Below, piece after piece: positions 51,878 through 61,191 of a DNA stretch of 64,000 nucleotides. The notes below the pieces were generated by a model, which was not told where the DNA came from, did not search any database, and saw only the letters and a program-made list of their open reading frames with translations. This stretch comes from Gammaproteobacteria bacterium (lineage in GTDB: Bacteria; Pseudomonadota; Gammaproteobacteria; JABDBA01), in NCBI GenBank assembly GCA_013288885.1, contig JABDBA010000001.1:397840-461839 (forward strand), read 5' to 3'. How positions within the stretch are numbered: position 1 is the stretch's first letter; every line of letters starts with the position of its first letter. The translations under genes were made by a program, and so were the position numbers.

Positions 51878-52894
51878 TTATTCTGCGACAAAAGCAAACA
51901 TATCAGAGTGCATTAATGCGCGTTTCAAGTGCCGTGGTTCAAATGCGTGCAACGCAGCATATACCATCTCAATCGGGCCGCTGGCGTAAATCCGAAAATT
52001 AGCGAGGTCGCTGTGTTCTGTTAAAACGATTTCATGTACCCAACCAGTTTTGCCGTGCCATTTATCTTTTTCATTTTTGCCCGATAATACCGGAATATAA
52101 TGAAAATTCTCAAAGCATTTTGCCCAATCTAGCACGAGGTCATGACAATAAAAGTCTTCGATAATGCGCACGCCCCAATAAAGATAAATTGGCTGCTTCA
52201 CATTTTCTGTCAACGCTTGTTCGATTAATGCCTTAATCGGTGCAAATCCAGCACCGCCCGCTAAAAAGATCAAAGGGTAGGGCGGTTCTTTGCGTAAAAT
52301 GCAACTGCCAAATGGTCCGCGCAGATGTAATTGTTGTTGCGCTTTTATTTCGTCGATCACTTCACTGGTATAAGGGTTATCAGGATTATGGCGAATATGG
52401 AATTCAATGTCTTTATTATCCGACGTCGGCATGTTGGCGATAGAAAAAGGTTTTGGGCTGGAATCACGCTGCAAAATTTCTACATACTGCCCGGCGCGAT
52501 ATTGAATAAAATCATTCGCCGGTGGTTGCAAAACAACGCGATAAATCGTTGTGGTGAGCTGTTCAAAGATTTTTACGGAATAGATTAATTTTTTGATCGG
52601 CAGTTGTTCAGGGCCAATTACATTTTCAACGTGGATGATTAAATCAGAGGCAGGTTTAGCGCTGCAAAATAACGCCCAACCGGCTTCACGTTCTTCATCG
52701 CTGAGCGCGGGTAAAAAGGGTTCGTCGTAGCTAACATGGCCTTCGAGAAGTTTTCCTTTGCACGCACCGCACACACCGCTTTCACATTCGTGTGGAAAGC
52801 GATAACCCTGTTTGAAGGCTGCCGACAAAATAGTTTCGTCGGGTCGTACCAGTAGATTGTAGCCGGAGGGTTTGATGGTGACGGTATAGTGCAT
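51878..52894 (-). CDS. 2Fe-2S ferredoxin/NAD(P)H-flavin oxidoreductase (AscD/UbiD-associated type)
   Basis: A 338-aa two-domain reductase. Residues 1-95 form a plant-type ferredoxin with the cluster Cys in CESGVCGACKGKLLEG and LFC. Residues about 100-338 are a ferredoxin-NADP reductase module with YRAGQYVEI and PFSIANMP (flavin), GGAGFAPIKALIE (NAD(P)H) and a terminal HSDMFAF. Such proteins are often annotated CDP-6-deoxy-L-threo-D-glycero-4-hexulose-3-dehydrase reductase and act as electron donors for various oxygenases or dehydratases. The partner is not evident; no sugar-nucleotide genes are near. GAGGGG precedes the ATG. Confidence 0.88.
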   Translation of the reverse strand: MHYTVTIKPSGYNLLVRPDETILSAAFKQGYRFPHECESGVCGACKGKLLEGHVSYDEPFLPALSDEEREAGWALFCSAKPASDLIIHVENVIGPEQLPIKKLIYSVKIFEQLTTTIYRVVLQPPANDFIQYRAGQYVEILQRDSSPKPFSIANMPTSDNKDIEFHIRHNPDNPYTSEVIDEIKAQQQLHLRGPFGSCILRKEPPYPLIFLAGGAGFAPIKALIEQALTENVKQPIYLYWGVRIIEDFYCHDLVLDWAKCFENFHYIPVLSGKNEKDKWHGKTGWVHEIVLTEHSDLANFRIYASGPIEMVYAALHAFEPRHLKRALMHSDMFAFVAE

Positions 52895-52923
52895 ATAAAA
52901 TCCCCTCTGCCCCCTTTTTTTTA

Positions 52924-54183
52924 TTACTTACCCTTCATTGCGTCAAAAAATTCTTCGTTGGTTTTGGTGGCGCGTAAACGATCGATCAAGAATTCCATGC
53001 CAGCCACTTCGTCCATTGGTGAAAGCAATTTGCGTAAGATCCACATTTTTTGTAATTCGTCGGGTTTAACCAGTAATTCTTCACGACGTGTGCCAGAGCG
53101 ATTAATGTTGATCGATGGGTAAATACGTTTTTCAGCGATACGGCGGTCTAAATGGATTTCCATATTACCCGTACCTTTAAATTCTTCGTAAATAACTTCA
53201 TCCATTTTCGAGCCGGTATCGACTAATGCAGTAGCAATAATGGTTAAGCTGCCGCCTTCTTCGATATTGCGTGCTGCACCAAAGAAACGTTTCGGGCGTT
53301 GCAAGGCGTTGGCGTCTACACCACCGGTGAGTACTTTGCCGGAAGCAGGTACAACGGTGTTATAAGCGCGTGCTAAACGGGTGATGGAGTCTAATAAAAT
53401 AACCACATCGCGTTTGTGTTCGACCAAACGTTTGGCGCGTTCGATCACCATTTCGGCGACTTGCACGTGACGTGTTGCTGGTTCGTCGAAGGTGCTGGCA
53501 ATCACTTCGCCACGCACGGAGCGTTCCATATCGGTTACTTCTTCTGGGCGTTCATCGATCAGTAATACGATTAAATAACATTCAGGATGATTGTGCGTAA
53601 TCGACTGTGCAATATTTTGCAGCATGACGGTTTTACCGGCTTTCGGCGGCGAAACGATAAGGCCACGTTGCCCTCTGCCGATTGGTGCGACCAGGTCAAT
53701 AACACGTGCGGTGATATCTTCGGTGCTGCCATTGCCGCGTTCGAGTTTCAAACGTTCATTAGCAAAGAGCGGGGTGAGGTTTTCAAACAGGACTTTATTT
53801 TTAGCGTTATCGGGTTGATCAAAATTAATTTCATCCACTTTGAGCAATGCAAAATAACGTTCTGCTTCTTTAGGCGGACGAATTTTGCCAGACACCGTGT
53901 CGCCGGTGTGCAAATTGAAGCGGCGAATTTGCGTAGGTGAAACATAAATATCATCAGGCCCAGCGAGGTAAGAAGCTTCCGCCGAACGTAAAAAGCCAAA
54001 ACCGTCTTGCAGTGTTTCTAATACACCGTCGCCATAAATGTCTTCGCCGCGCCGTGCATGGGCTTTTAAAATGGCAAAGATCATATCTTTTTTGTGGAGA
54101 CGGGCGAGCCCTTCCACTTGTAATTCTTCGCCGAGGGTAACGAGTTCTGCTGGGGTTTTCTTTTTTAGTTCAGTTAGGTTCAT
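52924..54183 (-). CDS. rho: Transcription termination factor Rho
   Basis: A 419-aa hexameric RNA helicase, matching E. coli Rho in length and sequence. Seen: [15 protein letters not shown], the primary RNA-binding domain with [22 protein letters not shown], Walker [12 protein letters not shown], Walker [18 protein letters not shown], the Q-loop and R-loop regions, and the C-terminal DAMKGK. trxA lies upstream on the same strand, the common arrangement. The 150-base leader between them holds no clear structure. Confidence 0.98.
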   Translation of the reverse strand: MNLTELKKKTPAELVTLGEELQVEGLARLHKKDMIFAILKAHARRGEDIYGDGVLETLQDGFGFLRSAEASYLAGPDDIYVSPTQIRRFNLHTGDTVSGKIRPPKEAERYFALLKVDEINFDQPDNAKNKVLFENLTPLFANERLKLERGNGSTEDITARVIDLVAPIGRGQRGLIVSPPKAGKTVMLQNIAQSITHNHPECYLIVLLIDERPEEVTDMERSVRGEVIASTFDEPATRHVQVAEMVIERAKRLVEHKRDVVILLDSITRLARAYNTVVPASGKVLTGGVDANALQRPKRFFGAARNIEEGGSLTIIATALVDTGSKMDEVIYEEFKGTGNMEIHLDRRIAEKRIYPSININRSGTRREELLVKPDELQKMWILRKLLSPMDEVAGMEFLIDRLRATKTNEEFFDAMKGK

Positions 54184-54334
54184 AGGGTATAGTCTTCAAA
54201 GTGAATGGATGGAATGGTTAGGTTGAGGTTTGGAAATAACATGCATATGATGCGATTTTTACGTCGATAAGTTTTACATTAGTTTAAGTTAATTTGTTAA
54301 CCAGGTTTTTGCTCAAGGATGGGGCAAACATGAA

Positions 54335-54661
54335 TTAGAGGTGACTATCCAGAAATGCGGTTAATTGCGATTTAGTCAGAGCACCTACCTTGGTTGCTTG
54401 GACCTGGCCATCTTTAAACAAAATCAGGGTGGGGATACCACGAACGCCGTATTTTGCCGGAGTTTGGGTGTTGTCGTCAACATTTAATTTAGCTATTTTT
54501 ATTTTACCGGCATAATGGGTGGCTACTTCATCAAGGATTGGAGCGATCATCTTACAAGGCCCACACCATTCAGCCCAAAAATCGACAAGAATAGGAGTGG
54601 TGGATTTCATAACGTCTGCTTCAAACGAACTATCGCTGACTTCAAGCATATGTTGATTCAT
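54335..54661 (-). CDS. trxA: Thioredoxin
   Basis: A 108-aa thioredoxin with the active site WAEWCGPCK (Cys pair in WCGPC), cis-Pro in RGIPTLILF and a typical length. It keeps cytoplasmic proteins reduced. GAGG is 8 bases upstream of the ATG. It lies between hpt and rho; trxA-rho adjacency is widespread in proteobacteria. Confidence 0.97.
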   Translation of the reverse strand: MNQHMLEVSDSSFEADVMKSTTPILVDFWAEWCGPCKMIAPILDEVATHYAGKIKIAKLNVDDNTQTPAKYGVRGIPTLILFKDGQVQATKVGALTKSQLTAFLDSHL

Positions 54662-54728
54662 AAATTAGCCTCAAAATAGTGGATGCGTATATTTCAACTT
54701 AAAAAAAGAAATATTGCAAGGGTTTTGT

Positions 54729-55289
54729 TTAATGATGTTCTGGGTCGACCACAAAAATACCGGGTGCATTGCGTAAATAGCCTTGATAATCCATGCCATA
54801 GCCGAATACGTAGCCGTCTTCCATGGTAATGCCGGTAAAGTCTGCTTTGGGTAACCCCCCTGGCACGCGGGTTTGTTGTTTATCTAATAAAACGGCACTT
54901 AATACTTCGGCAGCGCCGTGTGTGCGGCAATATTCTAAAATAGCATTGAGGGTGATGCCGCCATCTAAAATATCATCGACGACCAATACCGTGCGATCTT
55001 GCAATGAAATTTTGGGTTTAACCAGCCATTCTAATTCACCACCCCGTGTAGTGTTGTTATAGCGAGTGGCATGTATGTAATCGACAACGAGTGGGAAATC
55101 TAAGCGCGGTAATAAATTACCAGCGGGGATTAAACCACCGACCATCACGCACAGTAAGATCGGATTGCGTTCTTCAAGTTTGGCGTGTATTTCAAGTGCC
55201 ATTTGATCGAGTGCTGCTTCTATTTCTTTTTTGGTAAAGAGGCAAGTCGATTTTTTGTAGACGGTTTGTATGTAATTAGGTATGTGCAT
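54729..55289 (-). CDS. hpt: Hypoxanthine-guanine phosphoribosyltransferase
   Basis: A 186-aa class I phosphoribosyltransferase for purine salvage. The PRPP loop [19 protein letters not shown] is clear, with an upstream [15 protein letters not shown] and a C-terminal [16 protein letters not shown]. The acidic pair DD fits the family. This group is the HGPRT-like enzyme found next to nagZ in gammaproteobacteria (annotated hypoxanthine-guanine phosphoribosyltransferase). It starts 3 bases after nagZ, so they are co-transcribed. Confidence 0.92.
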   Translation of the reverse strand: MHIPNYIQTVYKKSTCLFTKKEIEAALDQMALEIHAKLEERNPILLCVMVGGLIPAGNLLPRLDFPLVVDYIHATRYNNTTRGGELEWLVKPKISLQDRTVLVVDDILDGGITLNAILEYCRTHGAAEVLSAVLLDKQQTRVPGGLPKADFTGITMEDGYVFGYGMDYQGYLRNAPGIFVVDPEHH

Positions 55290-55292
55290 AGG

Positions 55293-56252
55293 TTAATTTG
55301 AGTGGGCTAATTTCGCTAAACGTTGTGTGGTTTGTGGTGCTAACGTAAAAGCGCGATGTTCGAGCATTTCGATGATTTTACAAGCATCTGCTTGGTGATT
55401 GCAAATTAATAGTAGATCGCAGCCTGCATTTAATGCTATTTCAGTGCGTTGTGCTAAATCACCGACTAAACTTGCGCCTTCCATCGTGAGGTCATCGCTA
55501 ATAATAGCGCCAGTAAATTGTAGTTGATCGCGTAAGATTTTTTGCAGCCACAAGGGTGAAAATCCTGCGGGGTTAGCATCTACTTTTGAATAAACAATAT
55601 GTGCGGGCATGATGCCGTCTAAACCGTGTTTGATTAATTCACCAAACGGTATGAGATCAGTGGCACTGATTTCTGCAAGCGATCGTGGGTCGTGGGGGAT
55701 GGCATAATGTGAATCAGCCGTCACCGCACCGTGCCCAGGGAAATGTTTGCCAATCGCTACCATGCCTGCGCGATGTACGCCATTGATATATTCTTTTGCT
55801 AGTTCAGTGATAATGTTATGGTCATGATGAAAACTGCGATCGGCAATTAACGGATTGTTACCACGATCGATATCTAACACCGGTGCAAAACTAAAATCGA
55901 TATCAAATGCGAGTAGTTCGGTCGCCATTAACCATCCGGCTTGTTCAGCGCAATGTTTGGCTTGTGTTGGATCACGGTCATACAGCGCGCCGATTGTGCC
56001 TAAAGCAGGCAGTTGCGTAAAGTGTTCGCGAAAGCGTTGCACGCGGCCACCTTCATGATCCACCGCAATTAATAGGCGCGTATGGCTTTCTGCACGGATT
56101 TGTTGAATTAAATGTTTCAATTGTGCGGGATCGGCATAATTGCGCGTGAATAAGATAACGCCACCCACTTGTGGGTGTTTGAGGATGTCGCGTTCGAGTG
56201 TCGTCAATTCCAGACCGACTAAATCGAGCATGATGGGGCCGAGTGTTTTCAT
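55293..56252 (-). CDS. nagZ: Beta-N-acetylglucosaminidase NagZ
   Basis: A 319-aa glycoside hydrolase family 3 enzyme that removes GlcNAc from anhydro-muropeptides in the cytoplasm during peptidoglycan recycling. Seen: GPIMLDLVGLELT, VDHEGGRVQR, the catalytic dyad loop KHFPGHGAVTADSH, and SDDLTMEGA with the nucleophile Asp. Length is standard for the proteobacterial single-domain form. hpt follows after 3 bases. ldcA (32281) and the NagX-like gene (62783) in the same window point to an active murein-recycling route. Confidence 0.96.
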   Translation of the reverse strand: MKTLGPIMLDLVGLELTTLERDILKHPQVGGVILFTRNYADPAQLKHLIQQIRAESHTRLLIAVDHEGGRVQRFREHFTQLPALGTIGALYDRDPTQAKHCAEQAGWLMATELLAFDIDFSFAPVLDIDRGNNPLIADRSFHHDHNIITELAKEYINGVHRAGMVAIGKHFPGHGAVTADSHYAIPHDPRSLAEISATDLIPFGELIKHGLDGIMPAHIVYSKVDANPAGFSPLWLQKILRDQLQFTGAIISDDLTMEGASLVGDLAQRTEIALNAGCDLLLICNHQADACKIIEMLEHRAFTLAPQTTQRLAKLAHSN

Positions 56253-56292
56253 GGGTGGTTAGTTTACAGATACTAATGACAGCGTCAATTGG

Positions 56293-56658
56293 TTATGCCG
56301 TTGGCATCACAGTGACATTGCTGTTACTTTTTTTGTGGTTGGGGAAAAGATTAATGGTAATGGCGCGTATTATACCAAAGGTTTGTAACAAACAGCCACT
56401 GGAAATAATGCCAAAAACCCAGTCGTTTAAAAAGAAGCCACCCAGTTTGAAGCCTTGTAAAAATACCACAATGCCGAGTACGCTGAGTTCAGCATATAAG
56501 ATCATAAATGCGCGGCTTTCGACTGATACGCGCATTTTTCTTTGTAATCTGCGGTCGTAGAGATCTTCTGCTTTGAGTTGTTCATCAATGGATGAGGGTG
56601 CAGTAATGATGTCTTGTTCTAGTTCTTCGAGTAGGGCGTCCTTGTCGCGTTCAAACAT
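56293..56658 (-). CDS. Uncharacterised 121-aa membrane protein
   Basis: I do not recognise this protein. The first 50 residues are charged and helical (LLEELEQDIITAPSSIDEQL); two hydrophobic helices follow (FMILYAELSVLGIVVFLQGF and FGIISSGCLLQTFGIIRAI), with a polar tail. AAGGA sits about 9 bases before the ATG. A 143-bp palindrome lies just upstream, and nagZ is downstream after 40 bases. It is probably an inner-membrane protein of unknown role. Confidence 0.7.
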   Translation of the reverse strand: MFERDKDALLEELEQDIITAPSSIDEQLKAEDLYDRRLQRKMRVSVESRAFMILYAELSVLGIVVFLQGFKLGGFFLNDWVFGIISSGCLLQTFGIIRAITINLFPNHKKSNSNVTVMPTA

Positions 56659-56680
56659 GAGTGCTTTTCCTTAAGATGAG

Positions 56681-56823
56681 TAAAATAACTACCTGTTTTC
56701 ACCCGGCTTGCCTGATGTCAACGCAGACGGATCAGCTTCCCTGCGATCGGCAAGCACATCCCTGTGCTTGACGGTCTGCTTATGACACTCAGGCAATCCG
56801 TTCAAAAACAGGTAGTTATTTTA
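56681..56823. repeat. 143-bp nested palindrome, long hairpin repeat family A
   Basis: Outer arms of 19 bp are perfect: TAAAATAACTACCTGTTTT (56681-56699) and its complement at 56805-56823. Inside lie CGGCTTGCCTGA/TCAGGCAATCCG, then GCAGACGG with GGTCTGC, and an inner hairpin CAAGCACA/TGTGCTTG. The middle ends match the nested element at about 14058-14138. It fills the gap between the ImmA-like gene and the 121-aa gene. Confidence 0.85.
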
Positions 56824-56831
56824 TGTTATAT

Positions 56832-57353
56832 TTAAATAAAAAATCCCTTTTTTAAATTTAATTTATCGGCGCGCACTTTGGCGGCGGCGATGCTGACGCC
56901 GAAATAAGCAGAAACCAGTTCAAGATCTTTGTGTTCTTTCCATTTTTTTTTGAATTCTTCTTCCGGCATTAAAAGTTCGGCGGCGAATTGATTGGCTTCG
57001 AGTTCGACGGGGTCGGTGGTGTCGGTTAAACTGGTGCGAAAATCTATTTTGTTGCCTTTATTTTTGTGCAGCACAATGTGGCCAATTTCGTGCGCCAAGG
57101 TAAAAAACTGCCGCGCAAGAGGATCCATTTTATTGATGAGAATACGATTTTTGTTGTGTTCAACCGCGCCAGAAATGCTGCGTGTTTTTTCGCTGGGTAA
57201 AAAATAATGACTGCTATAACCTAGCATATTAGCTAAACGTTCAGCAGGAAATGGAAAAACGCCATCCAAGCCTGTGTCGAGTAACAGTTGGTTAACTTTT
57301 TCTTTTATCTCACTATCGGAATAATTTTTAACGGGTTGTGCTGTGGTAGCCAT
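56832..57353 (-). CDS. ImmA/IrrE-family metallopeptidase
   Basis: A 173-aa protein with the zinc peptidase motif HEIGHIVLH and a downstream Glu in PVELEANQFAAELLMP, the standard HEXXH plus ExxAxxFA layout. Such peptidases cleave repressors in mobile elements and stress systems, often paired with an HTH protein; none is encoded next to it. The C-terminal helix (LVSAYFGVSIAAAKVRADKL) resembles the usual winged end. AAGGAGAG precedes the ATG. The palindrome at 56681-56823 starts right after its stop. Possible remnant of a toxin-antitoxin or phage module. Confidence 0.85.
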   Translation of the reverse strand: MATTAQPVKNYSDSEIKEKVNQLLLDTGLDGVFPFPAERLANMLGYSSHYFLPSEKTRSISGAVEHNKNRILINKMDPLARQFFTLAHEIGHIVLHKNKGNKIDFRTSLTDTTDPVELEANQFAAELLMPEEEFKKKWKEHKDLELVSAYFGVSIAAAKVRADKLNLKKGFFI

Positions 57354-57440
57354 TGCCGACTCTCCTTTCCACGTATCAGTACTATAGCGCTAATTTTACA
57401 GATATTAGCGGCGAGGTCAATAGGCATATGGGCTTTAAGC

Positions 57441-58736
57441 TTAAGTACATAACCATCCTTCTAACCCATACAAGGGAATATTTTGGACAGGGTGGTTATG
57501 GTCAAAAGAATGCTCAGATATTTTTAAGATCATTTTTGAATGCGGATGAGTTTCTAAAAATGTTCTCGCGCTTTTCAAACCGCCGCGATTGCCTGATTTT
57601 ACTTCTACCGGAATGATCATTCCCTTGTTAAGAAATAAAAAATCGACTTCAGAGTTGCTAACTTTTTCTTCTCTTTGCCAATAATACAATTCGGGTCGTG
57701 ATTTAATGGAAGTGTAAGCAATATATTCTTGTGCTACTAATTGTTCGGCGATAGCGCCTACATGTCTTACTTCTAAGGAAGAGATGATCCAATCTTTTAA
57801 ATCAAGCCCCAACATACGTTGGGCTAAGCCGACATCAAAACAAAACACTTTAAATTTTTTATCATCTTTGGTTGCACCCAACGGTTGTCCTTGTCCAGAA
57901 GAATGATAAATAATATGGGCGATGCCTGCTTTAGCAAGAAGCAGTAAAGCATTTTTTAATGGGGCAGCACGTGAATCACTATCGACGTCTGTGTACTTAA
58001 ATTTTTTCCCTAATTGTTGAGGGATGGCATTAAATACTTTTTCAACACTCTCGATTTGGTGTTTGTGCGCATATTTTTGAAAATCTTGCTTGTAGGTTTG
58101 AATCAGCTCATCTTGTAACTCTTGACAAATTTTTGCATTTTTTAAACGCAGCCAACCATCAACTACAGCAGGCATACCGCCTAACCAAAGATATGTTTTA
58201 AGATGATCCATTAATTGGGTATGAAAAACATTATCAACAGATTGTTGTCGGATGTATTGGCGTAAATCATTTCTGCCTTGGGCAACAAGAAATTCACCAA
58301 ACGATAATGGGTAAAGATAAAGAAATTGTAATCTACCAACCGGCACGCCTAATTTTTCAATAGCAAAATCTAATAATGAACCAGCAGCAATCACGTGTAA
58401 TTGTGGATAATCTTCTTTGAAATAACGTAGCGCGGTGAGTGCTTGCGGGCATTCTTGTATTTCATCTAAAAATAGCAATGTTTGACCTGGGGTAATCGTT
58501 TTTCCGCTATACAAACTGAGTTTTTCAAGGATTAGTGGGATATTAATTTCACCGGTAAAAAATTGCTTGGCGTCTGGGTTTTTTTCAAAATTGAGGGTCA
58601 CATAAGTTTCAAATTGTTTGCCAAACTCACCGATTAACCATGATTTCCCCACTTGGCGCGCGCCATGGATGATCAGGGGTTTGCGCAGGGGGTGGAAGCG
58701 CCATTCCTCGAGTTGAACCAGTAAATCTCTTATCAT
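57441..58736 (-). CDS. AAA+ ATPase with C-terminal DUF4143, copy 1
   Basis: A 431-aa ATPase. Walker A is IIHGARQVGKSWL near the start, Walker B LLFLDEIQECPQALTALRYF, sensor 1 IAAGSLLDFAI; after the AAA domain, YPLSFGEFL leads to a DUF4143 half that ends with a nuclease-like core, EVDFLF...IPVEVKSG. Members of this family are common, often near toxin-antitoxin or mobile genes, and their targets are not known. I chose the ATG at 58734-58736 with AAGG about 9 bases ahead. A run of direct repeats precedes it (58761-58846). A distinct relative is at 61612. Confidence 0.87.
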   Translation of the reverse strand: MIRDLLVQLEEWRFHPLRKPLIIHGARQVGKSWLIGEFGKQFETYVTLNFEKNPDAKQFFTGEINIPLILEKLSLYSGKTITPGQTLLFLDEIQECPQALTALRYFKEDYPQLHVIAAGSLLDFAIEKLGVPVGRLQFLYLYPLSFGEFLVAQGRNDLRQYIRQQSVDNVFHTQLMDHLKTYLWLGGMPAVVDGWLRLKNAKICQELQDELIQTYKQDFQKYAHKHQIESVEKVFNAIPQQLGKKFKYTDVDSDSRAAPLKNALLLLAKAGIAHIIYHSSGQGQPLGATKDDKKFKVFCFDVGLAQRMLGLDLKDWIISSLEVRHVGAIAEQLVAQEYIAYTSIKSRPELYYWQREEKVSNSEVDFLFLNKGMIIPVEVKSGNRGGLKSARTFLETHPHSKMILKISEHSFDHNHPVQNIPLYGLEGWLCT

Positions 58737-58760
58737 TAGGGGTACCTTTTTCAATCCAAG

Positions 58761-58846
58761 GACATTTTCAGGGGGATTACAGAGCTATACTACGACATTT
58801 TATGGGGTAATAGAAGAGCAGACTACGACATTTTATGGGGTAATAG
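58761..58846. repeat. Direct repeats upstream of the DUF4143 ATPase gene
   Basis: A 25-base unit, beginning ACTACGACATTTTATGG and ending GTAATAG, occurs twice with period 33 (58789-58813 and 58822-58846). A degenerate third copy, GACATTTTCAGGGGGATTACAG (58761-58782), is nearer the gene. Tandem direct repeats upstream of a start suggest an operator or a remnant of a mobile end. They lie between the MFS gene and the ATPase gene. Confidence 0.75.
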
Positions 58847-58862
58847 CCGATTGGGCTAGAAA

Positions 58863-60080
58863 TTACACCGCAAAACGGTTTTTAAGATAAGTTGTAAATG
58901 CAATACACTGCAAAACGATCAATATTAAATACAACCAAAATAGATCGATTAAACGATGGATGTTTATGACGCTAATAACCGTCGTGCCAATCGCAGTAGC
59001 CAGCATCAATAAGCATGTTTGTGCGGCAGCTGCGACGCCAGCATTATGCGGAAATATGCGCATACAAAGTGATAATATATTAGGAAAAATAAATCCAGTG
59101 CTAAAACCCATAATGACTACGGGCAACACCAGTGTCCATAAATTTAATCCTATGGTGAGCGCAAAAACTAACTGAATGACCAAGGCAAGAAGTGATAATG
59201 CTAATCCCAAAGCCACCGATTGTTTTGCCGTCATCGATTTTAACAGCAGTCGATTGCTTAAAGTGCCTAATACATAACTTAAACCCGCTAAGAGAGCGCT
59301 GTTACCATAAGTGATGGGTGAATATCCCAATTGTGTTTGCACTAAAAAAGGCCCGACGAGTGGATAAAGTAATTGTTCAACCCATACTGCGCCATTCACT
59401 GTGGCGCAAATAATAAATAATGGATTGCTGACAATTGTTTTATATGAACCGATAGCATGTATTATGGGCACGCGTTTTGTCTGCGGCAAACTCTCATGAA
59501 TATAGACTAAAAACATAATAAAAATCGCTAATGCAAAAAACGCGTAGGCGTAAAAATTCGCTTGCCAGCCAAAATGATATTGCAAATAACCGCCGATGAA
59601 TGGTCCGATAACAGGCCCCGATCCATACGCTAAAGAAGTATATAGCATTGCTACCAAATAACGATGACCACTAAAATGATCAACCACTAAAGTGCGCGAC
59701 CCAATAGACACGACTGAAACTGCTAACCCTTGCATAAAACGAACGATAAGTAATTGCGTTATCGAATGACAAAACGGCGCGACAAGACTCGTAATGATGA
59801 ATAATGCTAATGAAGAGAGAATAACTTCGCGTCGCCCAATCGCATCAAATAAAACGCCGAAAATCACGCTGCCCAAACCGAAACCTAATATCAGTGCAGT
59901 GATAGTATTTTTTACCGCTAACGCCGAAGTATTAAAATACACTGCAATAGCTGGCATCGAAGGAGCGTACAAATCAATCGAAATTCCCGATAAAAAATTC
60001 ATTAAGGGAATAAGAATAATAATTAAATTTAAGTAACGCTCATTTTCGATGTTGGTAAAAGGTTTGGGAAAAATTGCCAT
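58863..60080 (-). CDS. MFS multidrug transporter, Bcr/CflA family
   Basis: A 405-aa protein with 12 predicted helices. Bcr/CflA signatures: ISIDLYAPSMPAIAVYF in helix 1, GLGSVIFGVLFDAIGRREVIL (motif A), VRFMQGLAVSVVSIGSRTLVVDHFSG, and GPVIGPFIGGYLQYHFGWQANF (motif C region; the whole is longer). It would export drugs or other small molecules from the cytoplasm by proton antiport. It starts 26 bases after the VOC gene on the same strand, so they may be transcribed together. Confidence 0.9.
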   Translation of the reverse strand: MAIFPKPFTNIENERYLNLIIILIPLMNFLSGISIDLYAPSMPAIAVYFNTSALAVKNTITALILGFGLGSVIFGVLFDAIGRREVILSSLALFIITSLVAPFCHSITQLLIVRFMQGLAVSVVSIGSRTLVVDHFSGHRYLVAMLYTSLAYGSGPVIGPFIGGYLQYHFGWQANFYAYAFFALAIFIMFLVYIHESLPQTKRVPIIHAIGSYKTIVSNPLFIICATVNGAVWVEQLLYPLVGPFLVQTQLGYSPITYGNSALLAGLSYVLGTLSNRLLLKSMTAKQSVALGLALSLLALVIQLVFALTIGLNLWTLVLPVVIMGFSTGFIFPNILSLCMRIFPHNAGVAAAAQTCLLMLATAIGTTVISVINIHRLIDLFWLYLILIVLQCIAFTTYLKNRFAV

Positions 60081-60106
60081 ATGTCGATCAACCTAATTAA
60101 AAATAA

Positions 60107-60502
60107 TTATGCGCAGTCTTTTAATGATTGCCACAAAGAAATTTGCGCGCCAGTGGGATCTTTGATCACTGCAAAGCGCCCATAATCACTCACTTGAGTT
60201 GCTGGTACTACAATGGTTGCACCTAACGATTTTGCTTTGTTAACCATGGCGTCTAAATCATCGACGTTAATGTAACTTGTCCAATGCGAGGGTACTTTGC
60301 CCATTTGGTCAGAAGTAATTTGCATCATCCCGCCAATATCTTTTTCGCCCAATTTAAACATGGTGTAGGTGATATTATCTACTTCGTGTGCCAGCGTTTT
60401 CCAACCCAGCAATGAACCATAAAATTCGCTGGCTTTTTTAGTGTCTGAAGTCATTAACGCATTCCAGCATATTTCACCTATCTGTGGTTTTTTATCGCTC
60501 AT
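60107..60502 (-). CDS. VOC-family (glyoxalase-like) protein
   Basis: A 131-aa protein of the vicinal-oxygen-chelate fold with two beta-alpha-beta-beta-beta units: ICWNALMTSDTKKASEFYGSLLGW then TMFKLGEKDIGGMM in the first, and SYINVDDLDAMVNKAKSLGATIV then FAVIKDPTGAQISLWQ in the second. The pattern is that of a large group of small dioxygenase- or resistance-like proteins of unknown substrate. GGAGC precedes the ATG. It lies upstream of the Bcr-like exporter, so a role in handling the exported compound is possible. Confidence 0.85.
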   Translation of the reverse strand: MSDKKPQIGEICWNALMTSDTKKASEFYGSLLGWKTLAHEVDNITYTMFKLGEKDIGGMMQITSDQMGKVPSHWTSYINVDDLDAMVNKAKSLGATIVVPATQVSDYGRFAVIKDPTGAQISLWQSLKDCA

Positions 60503-60618
60503 AAATTGCTCCGCTTGTTAAGTTAAAAAGGAAGATTAAGTTATCATAAATTGATTTTTATTCCCAGATCTTTTAGTATCAGCCTTCTGGTTAAATACAA
60601 TACATATAAGGACTTGAC

Positions 60619-61179
60619 ATGGAAAATCAAACGGCTCGTTTATCAAGTAATAATGCATGGCATTATGGTATTACCACTAAATTTTTTCATTGGGTGATTG
60701 CCCTATTATTGATAGGGATGATATCTTTAGGTTGGTATATGGTGTCGATCGAAAATCAACCAAATAGTGGTTGGTATTTTGATCTTCACAAATCATTTGG
60801 CCTTATCGTCGCTACACTCATCTTATTAAGAGTGCTTTGGTGGCTGACACAAAAAGCGGCGCCTTTTCCACGAAGTTTCCCTGCTTGGCAATATAAAATA
60901 GCTAGAATAATCCATTGGTTGCTTTATATCTGCATCATCGTGATGCCAGTAACTGGTTTTCTGGGGGCTTCTTTTAGTAAATACGGCGTGGCATTTTTTG
61001 GATTACAATTGCCAACATGGGTCAATCAGAACCATGCTCTATCAGAACAATTTTTTAAAGTGCATGGAGTGGTTGCATGGATTCTAGTTACATTGATTTC
61101 GCTGCATGTTCTTGCTGCACTTAAACATCTTATTATTAACAAAGATGGTGTTTTTCAACGTATGTGGTTCAGTAAGTGA
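60619..61179 (+). CDS. Cytochrome b561-family protein
   Basis: A 186-aa four-helix membrane cytochrome b (CybB/YodB type). Haem-ligand histidines are expected in TKFFHWVIALLLIG, FDLHKSFGLIVATL, ARIIHWLLYICIIV and VHGVVAWILVTLISLHVLAAL. It passes electrons between quinol and a carrier in the inner membrane. AAGGA precedes the ATG. A rhodanese gene follows after 12 bases, which suggests an operon. Confidence 0.92.
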   Translation: MENQTARLSSNNAWHYGITTKFFHWVIALLLIGMISLGWYMVSIENQPNSGWYFDLHKSFGLIVATLILLRVLWWLTQKAAPFPRSFPAWQYKIARIIHWLLYICIIVMPVTGFLGASFSKYGVAFFGLQLPTWVNQNHALSEQFFKVHGVVAWILVTLISLHVLAALKHLIINKDGVFQRMWFSK

Positions 61180-61191
61180 TAGGAAAAAATT

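Noticed and set aside
54184..54334. Structured leader or riboswitch ahead of rho
   Set aside because: I searched for long inverted repeats and found none; the gap is 151 bases of AT-rich sequence.
57353..57616. Plus-strand open frame of 87 codons
   Set aside because: Most of it is antisense to the DUF4143 ATPase gene, which has strong family features; no ribosome site.
58761..58846. CRISPR array
   Set aside because: Only two exact 25-base repeats with an 8-base spacer and no cas genes; not a CRISPR.
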